64,000 nt of DNA from assembly GCF_000270305.1 (NCBI RefSeq), contig NC_015737.1, positions 2,666,501-2,730,500 on the forward strand, written 5' to 3'. The position numbers were made by a program, and so were the translations under genes. Numbering within the stretch: the first letter of the stretch is position 1; every line of letters starts with the position of its first letter. Origin of the DNA: Clostridium sp. SY8519. GTDB lineage: Bacteria; Bacillota; Clostridia; Lachnospirales; Lachnospiraceae. The notes under the pieces are model-generated. The model saw only the letters and a list, made by a program, of their open reading frames with translations. It was not told the origin of the DNA and made no database searches. Positions 28,188 through 35,597 of the stretch are shown piece after piece.

Positions 28188-28541
28188 TTACAGCGCGTCC
28201 GTTCCCTCATCGCCGGTGCGGATGCGGATCACGTTGTCCAGACTGTAGACAAATATCTTTCCGTCACCGATATGTCCGGTATACAGCTCCTTCATCAAGG
28301 TCTGGGTCAAAGCATCCACAGCATCGGAATCTACCACCACCGCAACCTGAATCTTAGGAAGCAATTCCATTTCATAATTCTCGTCCACTTCGTATTCTTT
28401 GGTTCCCTTTTCAATACCGCAGCCCAGCACCTGAGTAAAAGTCATTCCTCCCACGCGCAGATCGCTTTCGCTTAAGCATCTTTTTAAGGTCTGAAATTTC
28501 GACATATCACAGATAATTTCTATTCTTGATAATCCTGCCAT
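28188..28541 (-). CDS. P-II family regulatory protein
   Basis: A 117-aa PII-like protein. It starts with the beta strand LSRIEIICDMSKFQTLKRCL, has a T-loop region (GCGIEKGTKEYEVDENYE) unlike canonical GlnB, and the hallmark TGHIGDGKIFVYSLDNVIRIRTG with the ATP-binding GDGKI. It sits 23 nt upstream of the permease gene, by analogy with GlnK-AmtB, and probably gates the permease or senses nitrogen/energy state. The permease is APC rather than AmtB, which is unusual. Confidence 0.85.
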   Translation of the reverse strand: MAGLSRIEIICDMSKFQTLKRCLSESDLRVGGMTFTQVLGCGIEKGTKEYEVDENYEMELLPKIQVAVVVDSDAVDALTQTLMKELYTGHIGDGKIFVYSLDNVIRIRTGDEGTDAL

Positions 28542-28625
28542 CGTATTTTCCTCCCGCTGTCTGTTTTCCTGCCGCTGCCGATCCGTCTGTCACCGCCGGC
28601 GCGGCTTTCTGCAGTTTTTCTTTCC

Positions 28626-29768
28626 TTACGCCATTTCCGGTGTTTCCCAGAGATTTAATTTTGTTCCGATTCCTTCTTTGACCGCCCTCCGGTATACGCT
28701 GCAGCCCCAGGCCACATCTTCCACCGGCATACCGCCTACGGAATAGATAATGACCTGATCTTCCGAAGTCCTTCCTTCCGCTTTTCCTTCAATGATGTCC
28801 GCCATATCGGTCAGGTCTTCCCCGGAGGCTTTGCCCTCATGAATCAGGTCGGTAAATTTGCATCCGATGATTCCCATTTTCGGATAGGTGGGATAAGGGT
28901 ACTCGCTGGCCCAGGCTTCATAAAGCTTCCGGTTGTCCACCACGAATTTGCACGTGCCGAGGAACTCATCATCAAACCGCGCCGCGCTTGGCATGGAAAT
29001 AAATGCTCCCGGTTTCACCCAGTCTCCGCTGATATAAGGATAGGTTTCCACGATCGCCGGATCATCATCCGTCATTGCCGTGGTGGTAAAAGAGATCACA
29101 TCCGCGTCCCTGACGGCCTCTTCCTCTGTCTCACACACGATGATTTCATCAAACTGCGGATATTCTTTCTTAACAAACGCGATGAAAGAATCTATGGATT
29201 TTCTTCCTCTTCCCTTGATCTTTACCCGGTGAAGTTTCGGACAGACCGCCGCAAAAGCCGCAAGAGAAGTTTTTCCCATGACTCCCGGTCCGATCACTGC
29301 TGCCGTCTCCGAATCTTTCCTGGCCAGATATTTTGCGCCTACCCCCGGGATTCCGCCGGTGCGGTACGCGGACAGCAGGTTGGCGGACATGAACGCCAGC
29401 GGAGCTCCGGTATCCTTATCATTCAGGGTCAGAGTCAGAATGGAACGGGGCAGCCCTTTCTTTTTGTTTTCGATATTGGAGCCATACCATTTCACACCGG
29501 CCATCTGGTAGCGTCCGCCCAGATATGCGGGCATGGCCATGAATCTGCGGTCCTGGGTGTTTTTCGGCATGCCCGGAAATTTCGGGTCATCCGGGAACGT
29601 CACCATGCAGCCGTGAGAGTTATGGTTCTCCCCGCCCATCATGTAATCTCCCTTTTTCAGAAGAAGGAGCATATCCTCCATGGATGCAATACAGGCCGCC
29701 ATATCCTTGACTCCCGCCCGAATCATATCCGGTTCGCTTAAATATAGAAAATCAATTTTTGCACTCAT
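28626..29768 (-). CDS. Ornithine cyclodeaminase / mu-crystallin family protein
   Basis: A 380-aa NAD(P)-dependent protein of the OCD family, which includes ornithine cyclodeaminase, alanine dehydrogenase and ketimine reductases. Motifs are GVKWYGSNIENKKKGLPRS (substrate domain), TLTLNDKDTGAPLAFM, SANLLSAYRTGGIPGVGAKYLA and the Rossmann loop AAVIGPGVMGKTSL, with GPGVMG instead of the common GAGxQ. It is the first gene of the catabolic operon, with GGAGG 7 nt before the ATG. With the dehydrogenase it could interconvert imine and amine, but the substrate is unknown. Confidence 0.83.
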   Translation of the reverse strand: MSAKIDFLYLSEPDMIRAGVKDMAACIASMEDMLLLLKKGDYMMGGENHNSHGCMVTFPDDPKFPGMPKNTQDRRFMAMPAYLGGRYQMAGVKWYGSNIENKKKGLPRSILTLTLNDKDTGAPLAFMSANLLSAYRTGGIPGVGAKYLARKDSETAAVIGPGVMGKTSLAAFAAVCPKLHRVKIKGRGRKSIDSFIAFVKKEYPQFDEIIVCETEEEAVRDADVISFTTTAMTDDDPAIVETYPYISGDWVKPGAFISMPSAARFDDEFLGTCKFVVDNRKLYEAWASEYPYPTYPKMGIIGCKFTDLIHEGKASGEDLTDMADIIEGKAEGRTSEDQVIIYSVGGMPVEDVAWGCSVYRRAVKEGIGTKLNLWETPEMA

Positions 29769-29839
29769 TTCCGCGCCTCCGTTTTCATAAAAAAAGGAGC
29801 TGTCCGCGTTTGCGAATCAGCTCCCTTGCCTCTTGTCAT
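29765..29839 (-). other. Possible 24-codon leader ORF overlapping an attenuator-like terminator
   Basis: An ATG at 29839 opens a 24-codon frame (MTRGKGADSQTRTAPF...) that runs through the terminator hairpin and ends in TGA overlapping the ATG of the OCD-family gene (ATGA). No good ribosome binding site precedes it and it would start only about 9 nt from the predicted transcription start, so its translation is uncertain. Confidence 0.25.
29789..29824 (-). terminator. Intrinsic terminator in the leader of the catabolic operon
   Basis: On the minus strand GGAGCTG (29818-29824) pairs with CAGCTCC (29796-29802); an inner CGC/GCG helix extends it and TTTTTTT follows (29789-29795). It lies between the MerR-type promoter and the first gene, so it would attenuate that transcript. 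It could also end the transcript of the upstream cytidylate-kinase-like gene. Confidence 0.7.
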
Positions 29840-29854
29840 TCTTAAGTTACTTAT

Positions 29855-29885
29855 ACCCTAAACCCTGGTACCATACCAGAGTCAA
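29855..29885 (-). promoter_or_regulatory. MerR-type operator/promoter of the catabolic operon
   Basis: Minus strand: -35 TTGACT (29880-29885) is followed directly by the dyad CTGGTA-TGG-TACCAG (29865-29879, nine-base arms with one mismatch if extended). With the long 19-nt spacer typical of MerR targets the -10 is TAGGGT (29855-29860). A TATAAG just downstream would give a 24-nt spacer. The dyad between -35 and -10 is diagnostic of MerR-family activation. Confidence 0.75.
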
Positions 29886-29949
29886 CAGGATATTTTGTAT
29901 CTATTTGAATACAAGAAACAGATGCTATTTGGTTGTTTATTCCCATTAC

Positions 29950-30549
29950 TTACTCTTTGAAGTGTTTTCTCGCGATTTCCGCAATCAGATGGGCCGTTTC
30001 CTCAATCCCGAAAATACTGCTGTCCATCAGAAAATGATTTCCCTCGGTTCCGCCCCATTCATACTCGGAATAATAGCGGTTGTAGTTTCTCCGGGTCCGG
30101 TCTGTTTTCTTGATGATCCGGATCGCCCGGCCCCTGTCTGCTGCGCCGTACACTTCCATCACGCGGCGAATCCGGAACTCCGCCGGCGCGTAGATAAAGA
30201 TCGACAGCAGATCCGGCTCATCCCGCAGCACATAGTTGGCGCAGTGCCCGACAAATACTGCGGACCCCTCTGCCGCCGCTGTCAGGATCGTCTGTTCCTC
30301 CAGATCAAAAATCTCATCCTGCTCGGTTTTCTGAAGCATCGGATCGTATTTTTTAATGAGATAGTTGCCGAAATCGGTCACATCTTTGGTCTCATCTTTT
30401 TTCGCCACATTCAGCCCTTTTTTCTGCGCCGACGCGCTGATTTTCGCCTCATCATAAAAATGGATTCCCAATTCTTCCGCTACTTTTTCAGCAATGGCAT
30501 GTCCGCCGCTTCCATATTGACGTCCGATGGTAATAATCATTTTCTTCAT
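29950..30549 (-). CDS. Cytidylate kinase-like protein
   Basis: A 199-aa protein with the Cmk-like start MKKMIITIGRQYGSGGHAIAE, in which GRQYGSGG replaces a classical P-loop, then FYDEAKI and later VFVGHCANYVL and FIYAPAEFRIRRVM. This group is common in Clostridia and its nucleotide substrate is unproven. The ATG at 30549 has AGGGG about 9 nt upstream. A perfect TATAAT on the minus strand (30611-30616) may be its -10 box; the -35 is poor. Confidence 0.8.
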   Translation of the reverse strand: MKKMIITIGRQYGSGGHAIAEKVAEELGIHFYDEAKISASAQKKGLNVAKKDETKDVTDFGNYLIKKYDPMLQKTEQDEIFDLEEQTILTAAAEGSAVFVGHCANYVLRDEPDLLSIFIYAPAEFRIRRVMEVYGAADRGRAIRIIKKTDRTRRNYNRYYSEYEWGGTEGNHFLMDSSIFGIEETAHLIAEIARKHFKE

Positions 30550-30672
30550 GACAAGCACCCCTTTCGCTCTTTTCATCCGCGGCTAATCAACCGCCCGTTT
30601 CTTCTTTTTTATTATACTCCATTTCCCGGTTTCTGAACCGTTTCCGCTACTGTTTTTTTGCTTTTCAGAATA

Positions 30673-30732
30673 AAAAATCACCCCGGTTCTGCCGCCGAAA
30701 GAGATTTCAGCGGTTTTACCGGGGTGATTTTT
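30673..30732. terminator. Bidirectional terminator
   Basis: AAAAATCACCCCGG (30673-30686) is the exact complement of CCGGGGTGATTTTT (30719-30732). An inner CCGC/GCGG helix occupies the loop. T runs flank it on both strands. It ends the 30788-31660 gene on the minus strand. Confidence 0.8.
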
Positions 30733-30787
30733 GAATTGTATGAAATGATATGAACTTCCCGCGGAGGATAACGGAATCGTTTCGTTC

Positions 30788-31660
30788 CTATCTTCTCGGA
30801 ATATATCCGTGATAATTGACCAGATTGTTAGCCATGGTAAAGTCAGCCACTGCCACAGAAATGAATTTGTGGTACGGTTTCAGGAACGGGAACTGATCCT
30901 GCTGGGCCCATGCCGGTTTTTTCAGTGTTTTTGTGGCTTCTACCGCAGTCTGATACCAGCCGGACTGATTCTCAAACCAGAACTCCAGAATATGTTCCAT
31001 GCCGCTGCCGCCGTTGATTTCCTTCTTTACCTTGCTGTGAAGGATTCTGGTGCATTCCGGCGCTGCCTCAAAGACAGGGATCACCTCTTCAAAAAGCCAG
31101 CGATCCCCTTCTTCTGCGGATACCCCTTCCGGATAGCCGATGGCAACATTCCAGCGGTAGTTCGCGCCGTCCTCAATGGTGCGGCCTTTTCCCTTGATAT
31201 CATCTTCCCACCAGTAAGGCGCAAAACAGAAAATGAAAGGATTGGCGCCTTCCATATTTGTGCTCCGCGCTTCATTGCCGGAATCGCCGCCGTCATCACC
31301 GGGTGCCCCGCCGTTTTTCTTCATGGCTTCCAGCATGCCTTCCGTGATATTTCCCTGCCATAACAGAACTTCCGGCGGGAATGTCTCAGCGATGGCCTTA
31401 ATGCCCAGGCGCTCATCAAAGTCGCTCACCATCCAGTGATGCTCGGTCAGCTGCATGGAGCAGTAACCAAAACGCTCCCCTTCCGGCGGTGTCGGGAATG
31501 AAGGATAAAACGCGTATTTTGTCACATAGGGCTCAAACTGTCCGATGCTGTCCGGTACATGGGTTTTATACAGCCAGCGCTGGAGTTTCGGTCTGTAGTC
31601 TTCTTTTGCGCAGTTAACATAGATGAAGCTGCGCATCGGCTCAAATTTAAAATCTGCCAT
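30788..31660 (-). CDS. Protein of unknown function, possible dimeric alpha-beta barrel
   Basis: A 290-aa soluble protein that I do not recognise. The start MADFKFEPMRSFIYVNCAKE, then YKTHVPDSIGQFEPYVTKYAF, recalls EthD/ABM-like dimeric alpha-beta barrels. The second half (ENQSGWYQTAVEATKTLKKP) looks like a second copy of that fold. The middle is a Gly/Asp-rich linker (GGAPGDDGGDSGN). No signal peptide or membrane helix is seen. It stands alone between its own promoter (31726-31754) and the terminator at 30673-30732. Confidence 0.65.
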   Translation of the reverse strand: MADFKFEPMRSFIYVNCAKEDYRPKLQRWLYKTHVPDSIGQFEPYVTKYAFYPSFPTPPEGERFGYCSMQLTEHHWMVSDFDERLGIKAIAETFPPEVLLWQGNITEGMLEAMKKNGGAPGDDGGDSGNEARSTNMEGANPFIFCFAPYWWEDDIKGKGRTIEDGANYRWNVAIGYPEGVSAEEGDRWLFEEVIPVFEAAPECTRILHSKVKKEINGGSGMEHILEFWFENQSGWYQTAVEATKTLKKPAWAQQDQFPFLKPYHKFISVAVADFTMANNLVNYHGYIPRR

Positions 31661-31725
31661 AAAAAATACCTTCCTTTCTCACGGATATATCTTGCATAAT
31701 ATAATATTAACATTCCTGCCGACGT

Positions 31726-31754
31726 TTTACAATCGCATTTGTGCATCCTGTCAA
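31726..31754 (-). promoter_or_regulatory. Promoter of the unknown gene at 30788-31660
   Basis: TTGACA (31749-31754), 17-nt spacer, TGTAAA (31726-31731), minus strand, about 65 nt before the start. The IS3 fragment ends about 45 nt further upstream. Confidence 0.55.
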
Positions 31755-31797
31755 TACTATTTCTGCATGACTCTTAACTTCCAGTTTTTTTCCCGAT

Positions 31798-32624
31798 GGG
31801 GGTGCGGACGTTTTCTTGGACAGCCTAGGCAACCAATCCAAGAGATCGCCTGTACTCCACAGGGCTCAAATACCCTAACGATTTCTTGATTCTTTTTTCA
31901 TTGTACCAATGGAGGTGACGATCTAACTCACGTGAGAATTCTTCCACGGTCACACCCGTCCAGTCCTGATTGTAGAAGAACTCATTTTTTATTCGTCCAA
32001 ATAACCCTTCACACACAAGCAGCATTATCTGGAGAGCACCCTTTCTGTGACATGGATCTGGTATATCCGTTTATCTTCATTCTCTCGATCCAACCTGGCC
32101 ATCGATAGTGGCATCCTCGATCCGTATGAATGATTGGTTTGGATTTTGTGCCTATGTTCGCAATCACATCGTCGAGCATGCCGTTGACGAGATCGGCATT
32201 TGGATGTTCGCTTATTCTCCACGTGACCAGCATTCCATCGAAGCAGTCTACTGCCGGAGACAGATATCCCTTGCCTGCCGGAATAGCAAACTCACTGATA
32301 TCCGACAAAAGAAGTTCGTATGGTTTCTCGCTGTGAAAATCCCTCTGTGCTTCGTTTGGAACAGCAGGACTGATTTCCCCCTTATACGAACTGTATTTCC
32401 TGGCTTTTCGGATTTTTCCTTCAAGCTCCTCTTCCTTCATCACTCTACGAACGACTTTCTCCGAGACCTTTATCCATGTCTTTTTTAGTTCTGCATGGAT
32501 CCTGCGATGTCCATACCGAGCTTTGTTTTCAAGGAATATACGAACAACTTCATGACGCAGATACTCATATTTATCTTCTGCTGCAAAAGCCTTTATCTGA
32601 TAGTAGTAACTACTCCTTGACAGT
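31798..32624 (-). mobile_element. IS3 family element, truncated 3' half
   Basis: Begins with the terminal repeat GGGGGTGCGGACGTTTTC and is nearly identical to the left part of the complete copy at 38062-39523. Homology stops abruptly inside orfB near 32624, at the codons for LSRSS. The orfA end and the other terminal repeat are missing. Confidence 0.88.
31825..32624 (-). pseudogene. IS3 transposase OrfB, truncated and frameshifted
   Basis: Encodes the DDE integrase part (SRSSYYYQIKAF, HTDRGCHYRWPGWIERM, RIKNEFFYN, YNEKRIKKSLGYLSP). It lacks everything upstream of SRSS and is broken near 32020 by four extra bases (ACAC) relative to the intact copy, which splits it into two frames (31825-32025 and 32009-32624). 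Non-functional. Confidence 0.88.
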
Positions 32625-32751
32625 CCAGCCCTCAATCATTAACATAGAAAATATTATTTACAGAGAATTATTCACACGCGCTGGTTTACCGTTTACCATG
32701 ATTTACCGTTTACTTTACATCATTACTCATACCTCCTAAAAAAATACATAT
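32625..32751. other. Junction segment between the IS3 fragment and the RiPP locus
   Basis: AT-rich, no gene seen. It contains TTTACAGAGAATTATTCA near 32650, similar to TTTACAGAGAATATTTCA at the end of the IS256 element (38037-38054), so it may be an IS256 terminus remnant. GTTTACC-like short repeats follow. Confidence 0.4.
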
Positions 32752-32784
32752 AAAAAGGCACCTTAGACTAAAATCCAAAGTGCC
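32752..32784 (-). terminator. Terminator of the HTH regulator gene
   Basis: Minus strand GGCACTTTGGA (32774-32784) pairs with TCTAAGGTGCC (32757-32767), 11 bp with two G-U pairs, followed by TTTTTATAT. It is 22 nt after the stop of the HTH gene. Confidence 0.75.
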
Positions 32785-32805
32785 GATAAAAAAGCGATAT
32801 TTAGT

Positions 32806-33147
32806 TTATTTTGATTTTCTCAAAACGTTTGAAACAGTTGATTGCGAAATATTCATCATGCTTGCAATCATCTCTTGAGTCAATTTCTGATTTTTTGATA
32901 AGTCATTTATTATCTCATTGCGCTCAGTTAATGAAGTAAATGCTGGAATAATATATTGAACATTTTTTTCTACCCCTGTCGCGGTTACCGATTTTATCAG
33001 CGTAGTTCCATTATCCAAAACTGCACGTGCAAATTTTTCCCCCGTCTTGCCATTTGTACCAAAATTCAAGCTTACAATGTCTGACAATTCCGCTGATAAT
33101 TTACCTAAATCCTTTGCATTGAAAACCGAAAGTAAATTTATACCCAT
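32806..33147 (-). CDS. Small HTH DNA-binding protein, putative regulator of the RiPP locus
   Basis: A 113-aa protein. The last 40 residues form a helix-turn-helix of the TrpR/XRE kind: LSKNQKLTQEMIASMMNIS then QSTVSNVLRKS. The N-terminal 70 residues are not recognised. AGAGG lies 5 nt before the ATG. It has its own promoter, whose -10 lies in a perfect inverted repeat (33184-33207), so autoregulation is likely. AT-rich composition matches the adjacent radical SAM genes, with which it was probably acquired. Confidence 0.7.
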   Translation of the reverse strand: MGINLLSVFNAKDLGKLSAELSDIVSLNFGTNGKTGEKFARAVLDNGTTLIKSVTATGVEKNVQYIIPAFTSLTERNEIINDLSKNQKLTQEMIASMMNISQSTVSNVLRKSK

Positions 33148-33183
33148 GTTAACCTCTTTTCTATGAATTTAATATTATTATAC

Positions 33184-33227
33184 TATTATTCTGCTATTAG
33201 AATAATATTAAAATAGTATTTTGTCAA
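33184..33227 (-). promoter_or_regulatory. Promoter and operator of the HTH gene
   Basis: TTGACA (33222-33227), 17-nt spacer, TATTCT (33199-33204). The -10 lies in one arm of the perfect inverted repeat TATTATTCT (33184-33192) / AGAATAATA (33199-33207). The promoter starts 12 bp after the end of the radical SAM gene at 33239. Confidence 0.65.
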
Positions 33228-33238
33228 GGCCAATATGA

Positions 33239-34282
33239 TTAAATATAAATATCAACATCAATATAATTCACAAATTTATAGTTTCTATCATCAATTTCAA
33301 AACTGTCAATAAATTCCGATACTCGCTTATCTTCCCAGCTGTCTTTTATTCTATTTTTCCATACTGCAGCAAAATCATCTTTCAATATATTTCCAACTAC
33401 AAATGGAGCCATTCCATCTAGTCGAATATCACCATTTGATCTAATGACGGCATTAGAATATGGAATTTCCCTATGTCGTTCTAAACCCTTTTTCACACTA
33501 TTGGAACTCTTTATCCTCATTTTTCCATTATACTGTTCTTGTTTTTCATGAATGATACTTATCATTTCTTTACGCTGAATATCCGTAAGCAGTAATTCTC
33601 TATTTAGAAACGTCCGCCCACTTAAGCTTAGTTCCCCAGCAATAATTTCTTTCGCACCAATACTAAATGCAAAATCACACATAGCTCCGATTTCATTTAT
33701 ATTAGTAGGTGTAACACAATGAGCTATTTTTAACGGAATGTTGCTTTCGGACACTTTTTTAGCAGCTTCAACTGCTTTTTTCCAACTTCCTTTGCAATTT
33801 CTAAACCAATCATGATACTCTTCTCGCAAGCCATCAATTGATATTTGTAACCAATGATATTTATACTTTTCTAATTTATGAATTTTCTCAGTATCTAACA
33901 AAAAACCATTTGTAAGAAATGTAAATATTGTTCCATCATCATGTAAAATATCCATTATCTTAAAAATGTCATTGCCTATTAATAGAGGTTCTCCACCAGA
34001 TATAATGCACTCAAATATACCTCCATGTTCTACAAGGTAATTTGAAAAACGTATCCATTCTTTTGATGTCATTTCATCTTTTACAATGTTTTCCGCACCG
34101 GAATTATTATAACAGTGTCGGCAAAAAGCATTGCAACGTGAAGTCAATTCAAATTGTAAAGATGCCAAAGGAAATGTATCAGATTCCTTATAGATACCCT
34201 TTTTTTCAATCATTCTACTGATAGCTTCGCCATCTGATAAATCCATCTTTTTTATACTATTAAAAAATCCTTTTCTATCCAT
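33239..34282 (-). CDS. Radical SAM enzyme without SPASM cysteines (second RiPP maturase)
   Basis: A 347-aa protein. The CxxxCxxC motif is TSRCNAFCRHCYNN (C50, C54, C57), followed by the SAM-binding CIISGGEPLL and FLTNGFLLD, LQISIDGLREEYHDWFR and PLKIAHCVTPTN. The C-terminus has the SPASM-like frame (AVIRSNGDIRLDGM, VVGNILKDDFAAVWKN) but no cysteine cluster, so no auxiliary Fe-S centre is expected. It follows the SPASM maturase by 15 nt with a weak ribosome binding site. Role inferred: a second modification of the 41-aa precursor, or a partner of the first maturase. Confidence 0.82.
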   Translation of the reverse strand: MDRKGFFNSIKKMDLSDGEAISRMIEKKGIYKESDTFPLASLQFELTSRCNAFCRHCYNNSGAENIVKDEMTSKEWIRFSNYLVEHGGIFECIISGGEPLLIGNDIFKIMDILHDDGTIFTFLTNGFLLDTEKIHKLEKYKYHWLQISIDGLREEYHDWFRNCKGSWKKAVEAAKKVSESNIPLKIAHCVTPTNINEIGAMCDFAFSIGAKEIIAGELSLSGRTFLNRELLLTDIQRKEMISIIHEKQEQYNGKMRIKSSNSVKKGLERHREIPYSNAVIRSNGDIRLDGMAPFVVGNILKDDFAAVWKNRIKDSWEDKRVSEFIDSFEIDDRNYKFVNYIDVDIYI

Positions 34283-34297
34283 ACTTTATATAACCTT

Positions 34298-35518
34298 TTA
34301 GATTATTTCTTTTTCTCTTAACTCCGCAATGAATTGATCCACATCAATCCATTTGCCTTCTTCCGGAATATAAGTACAATACCATGGTTTTTCATCAATT
34401 ATTTCACTTATACTATCTGAGCGACAGTCAAAACAATTATATCTATATTCACATAGTGAACATCCACTGACCCTATCTTTATTTAATTCTCTTATTTTCT
34501 TGCTGAGTATAATATCAGAATTTGATTCAATCATTCCATGCATCATTCTCCGTTCCATAACACAAGGATATATTTTTAAATCCGCTGAAATATATAATTT
34601 ATTATTAAAGCAATTATGTCCGTTTATCATTTTAATTGACATTTCTTTGTTCAAAGGTTTCCTAAACGTTTCCTTTGTGATTAACTTTTTTCTAACTAAC
34701 TCTTCTGACAATAAGCATGTATTAGCACGTCCAGACATACGCACAACATCTTTTGATGGATTCAATTCATACAAATCTGTGTTCTTAACCCCCAAACATA
34801 AGTCTTTCATGAGTACATTACATACTCTATAAGGAATATCAGCTGCCTCAAGTTTTTTAATAGTATCATTTGTTTTCTTATAAGAACCTATACTATCTGT
34901 TACTTTGTCATGTTCTGTTTCTATATATGAGTAAACAGACAATGCAATATGTATCCCATTCTCTTTTATGTACTTGATCCATTCATCATCCATAAGTGTT
35001 CCGTTTGTAAATACTTCAATAAATTCAAATTTATTTTTTGAATAATCAAGCATATCCTTAAGAACGGCGCCTTCCATAAAAGGTTCCCCACCAATAATTT
35101 GTATTCTTGTAATTCCTAAGTTCTTTAACTTATCTACAACTGTACGAAAATTTTGTAATGACATTGATTCATCTCTCTGAGGATGCGAATCATTGTAACA
35201 ATGCTTACATTTTAGATTACATTTTGTAGTTATCTCTATCCATGCAAATGACGGAACCGTCTGACATTTTAGATCTTCTATATCATGCCTTTCATGAAAG
35301 TTCTTTTGAACAATAATTTCATTCTTAATAAATACATCAATTACTGATTTTAGCTCATCATCTATATCATCTTTGGTCATCTCATGTTCGTTTATTTGTT
35401 CTATCTTTTCCATTAATGCAGTATTGACAGAATACATTTTTCTTGATTTAAAACTATATATGCATCCATTTACTTTCCCTTTAACTAAATAGGTTTCATC
35501 GTTCAACGATAAATACAC
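34298..35518 (-). CDS. Radical SAM/SPASM RiPP maturase with N-terminal RRE-like domain
   Basis: I take GTG 35518 as start (GGGAGGGG 6 nt upstream, after the precursor terminator), giving 406 aa; the frame is open further upstream but would cover the precursor gene. Residues 1-75 (YLVKGKVNGCIYSF, KSRKMYSVNTALMEKIEQ) resemble a PqqD-like peptide-recognition winged helix. The radical SAM core has TTKCNLKCKHCYND (C100, C104, C107) and RIQIIGGEPFMEG. The SPASM domain has CFNN, IYPCVMERR and GCSLCEYRYNCFDC, enough cysteines for auxiliary clusters. Such enzymes install thioether or C-C links in cysteine-rich precursors. Adjacent precursor: 35598-35723. Confidence 0.88.
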   Translation of the reverse strand: MYLSLNDETYLVKGKVNGCIYSFKSRKMYSVNTALMEKIEQINEHEMTKDDIDDELKSVIDVFIKNEIIVQKNFHERHDIEDLKCQTVPSFAWIEITTKCNLKCKHCYNDSHPQRDESMSLQNFRTVVDKLKNLGITRIQIIGGEPFMEGAVLKDMLDYSKNKFEFIEVFTNGTLMDDEWIKYIKENGIHIALSVYSYIETEHDKVTDSIGSYKKTNDTIKKLEAADIPYRVCNVLMKDLCLGVKNTDLYELNPSKDVVRMSGRANTCLLSEELVRKKLITKETFRKPLNKEMSIKMINGHNCFNNKLYISADLKIYPCVMERRMMHGMIESNSDIILSKKIRELNKDRVSGCSLCEYRYNCFDCRSDSISEIIDEKPWYCTYIPEEGKWIDVDQFIAELREKEII

Positions 35519-35536
35519 AATTATCCCCTCCCATAT

Positions 35537-35570
35537 AAAAAACACGCCACCAATCAGTAACGTGCTTTTT
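35537..35570 (-). terminator. Intergenic terminator between precursor and maturase
   Basis: AAAAAGCACG (35561-35570 on the minus strand) pairs with CGTGTTTTTT (35537-35546), one G-U pair, and ends in T residues. Placed 28 nt after the precursor stop and 19 nt before the maturase start, it would make precursor mRNA more abundant than maturase mRNA. Confidence 0.65.
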
Positions 35571-35597
35571 ATAAATATTCCGTTTGCAAAAATACTT

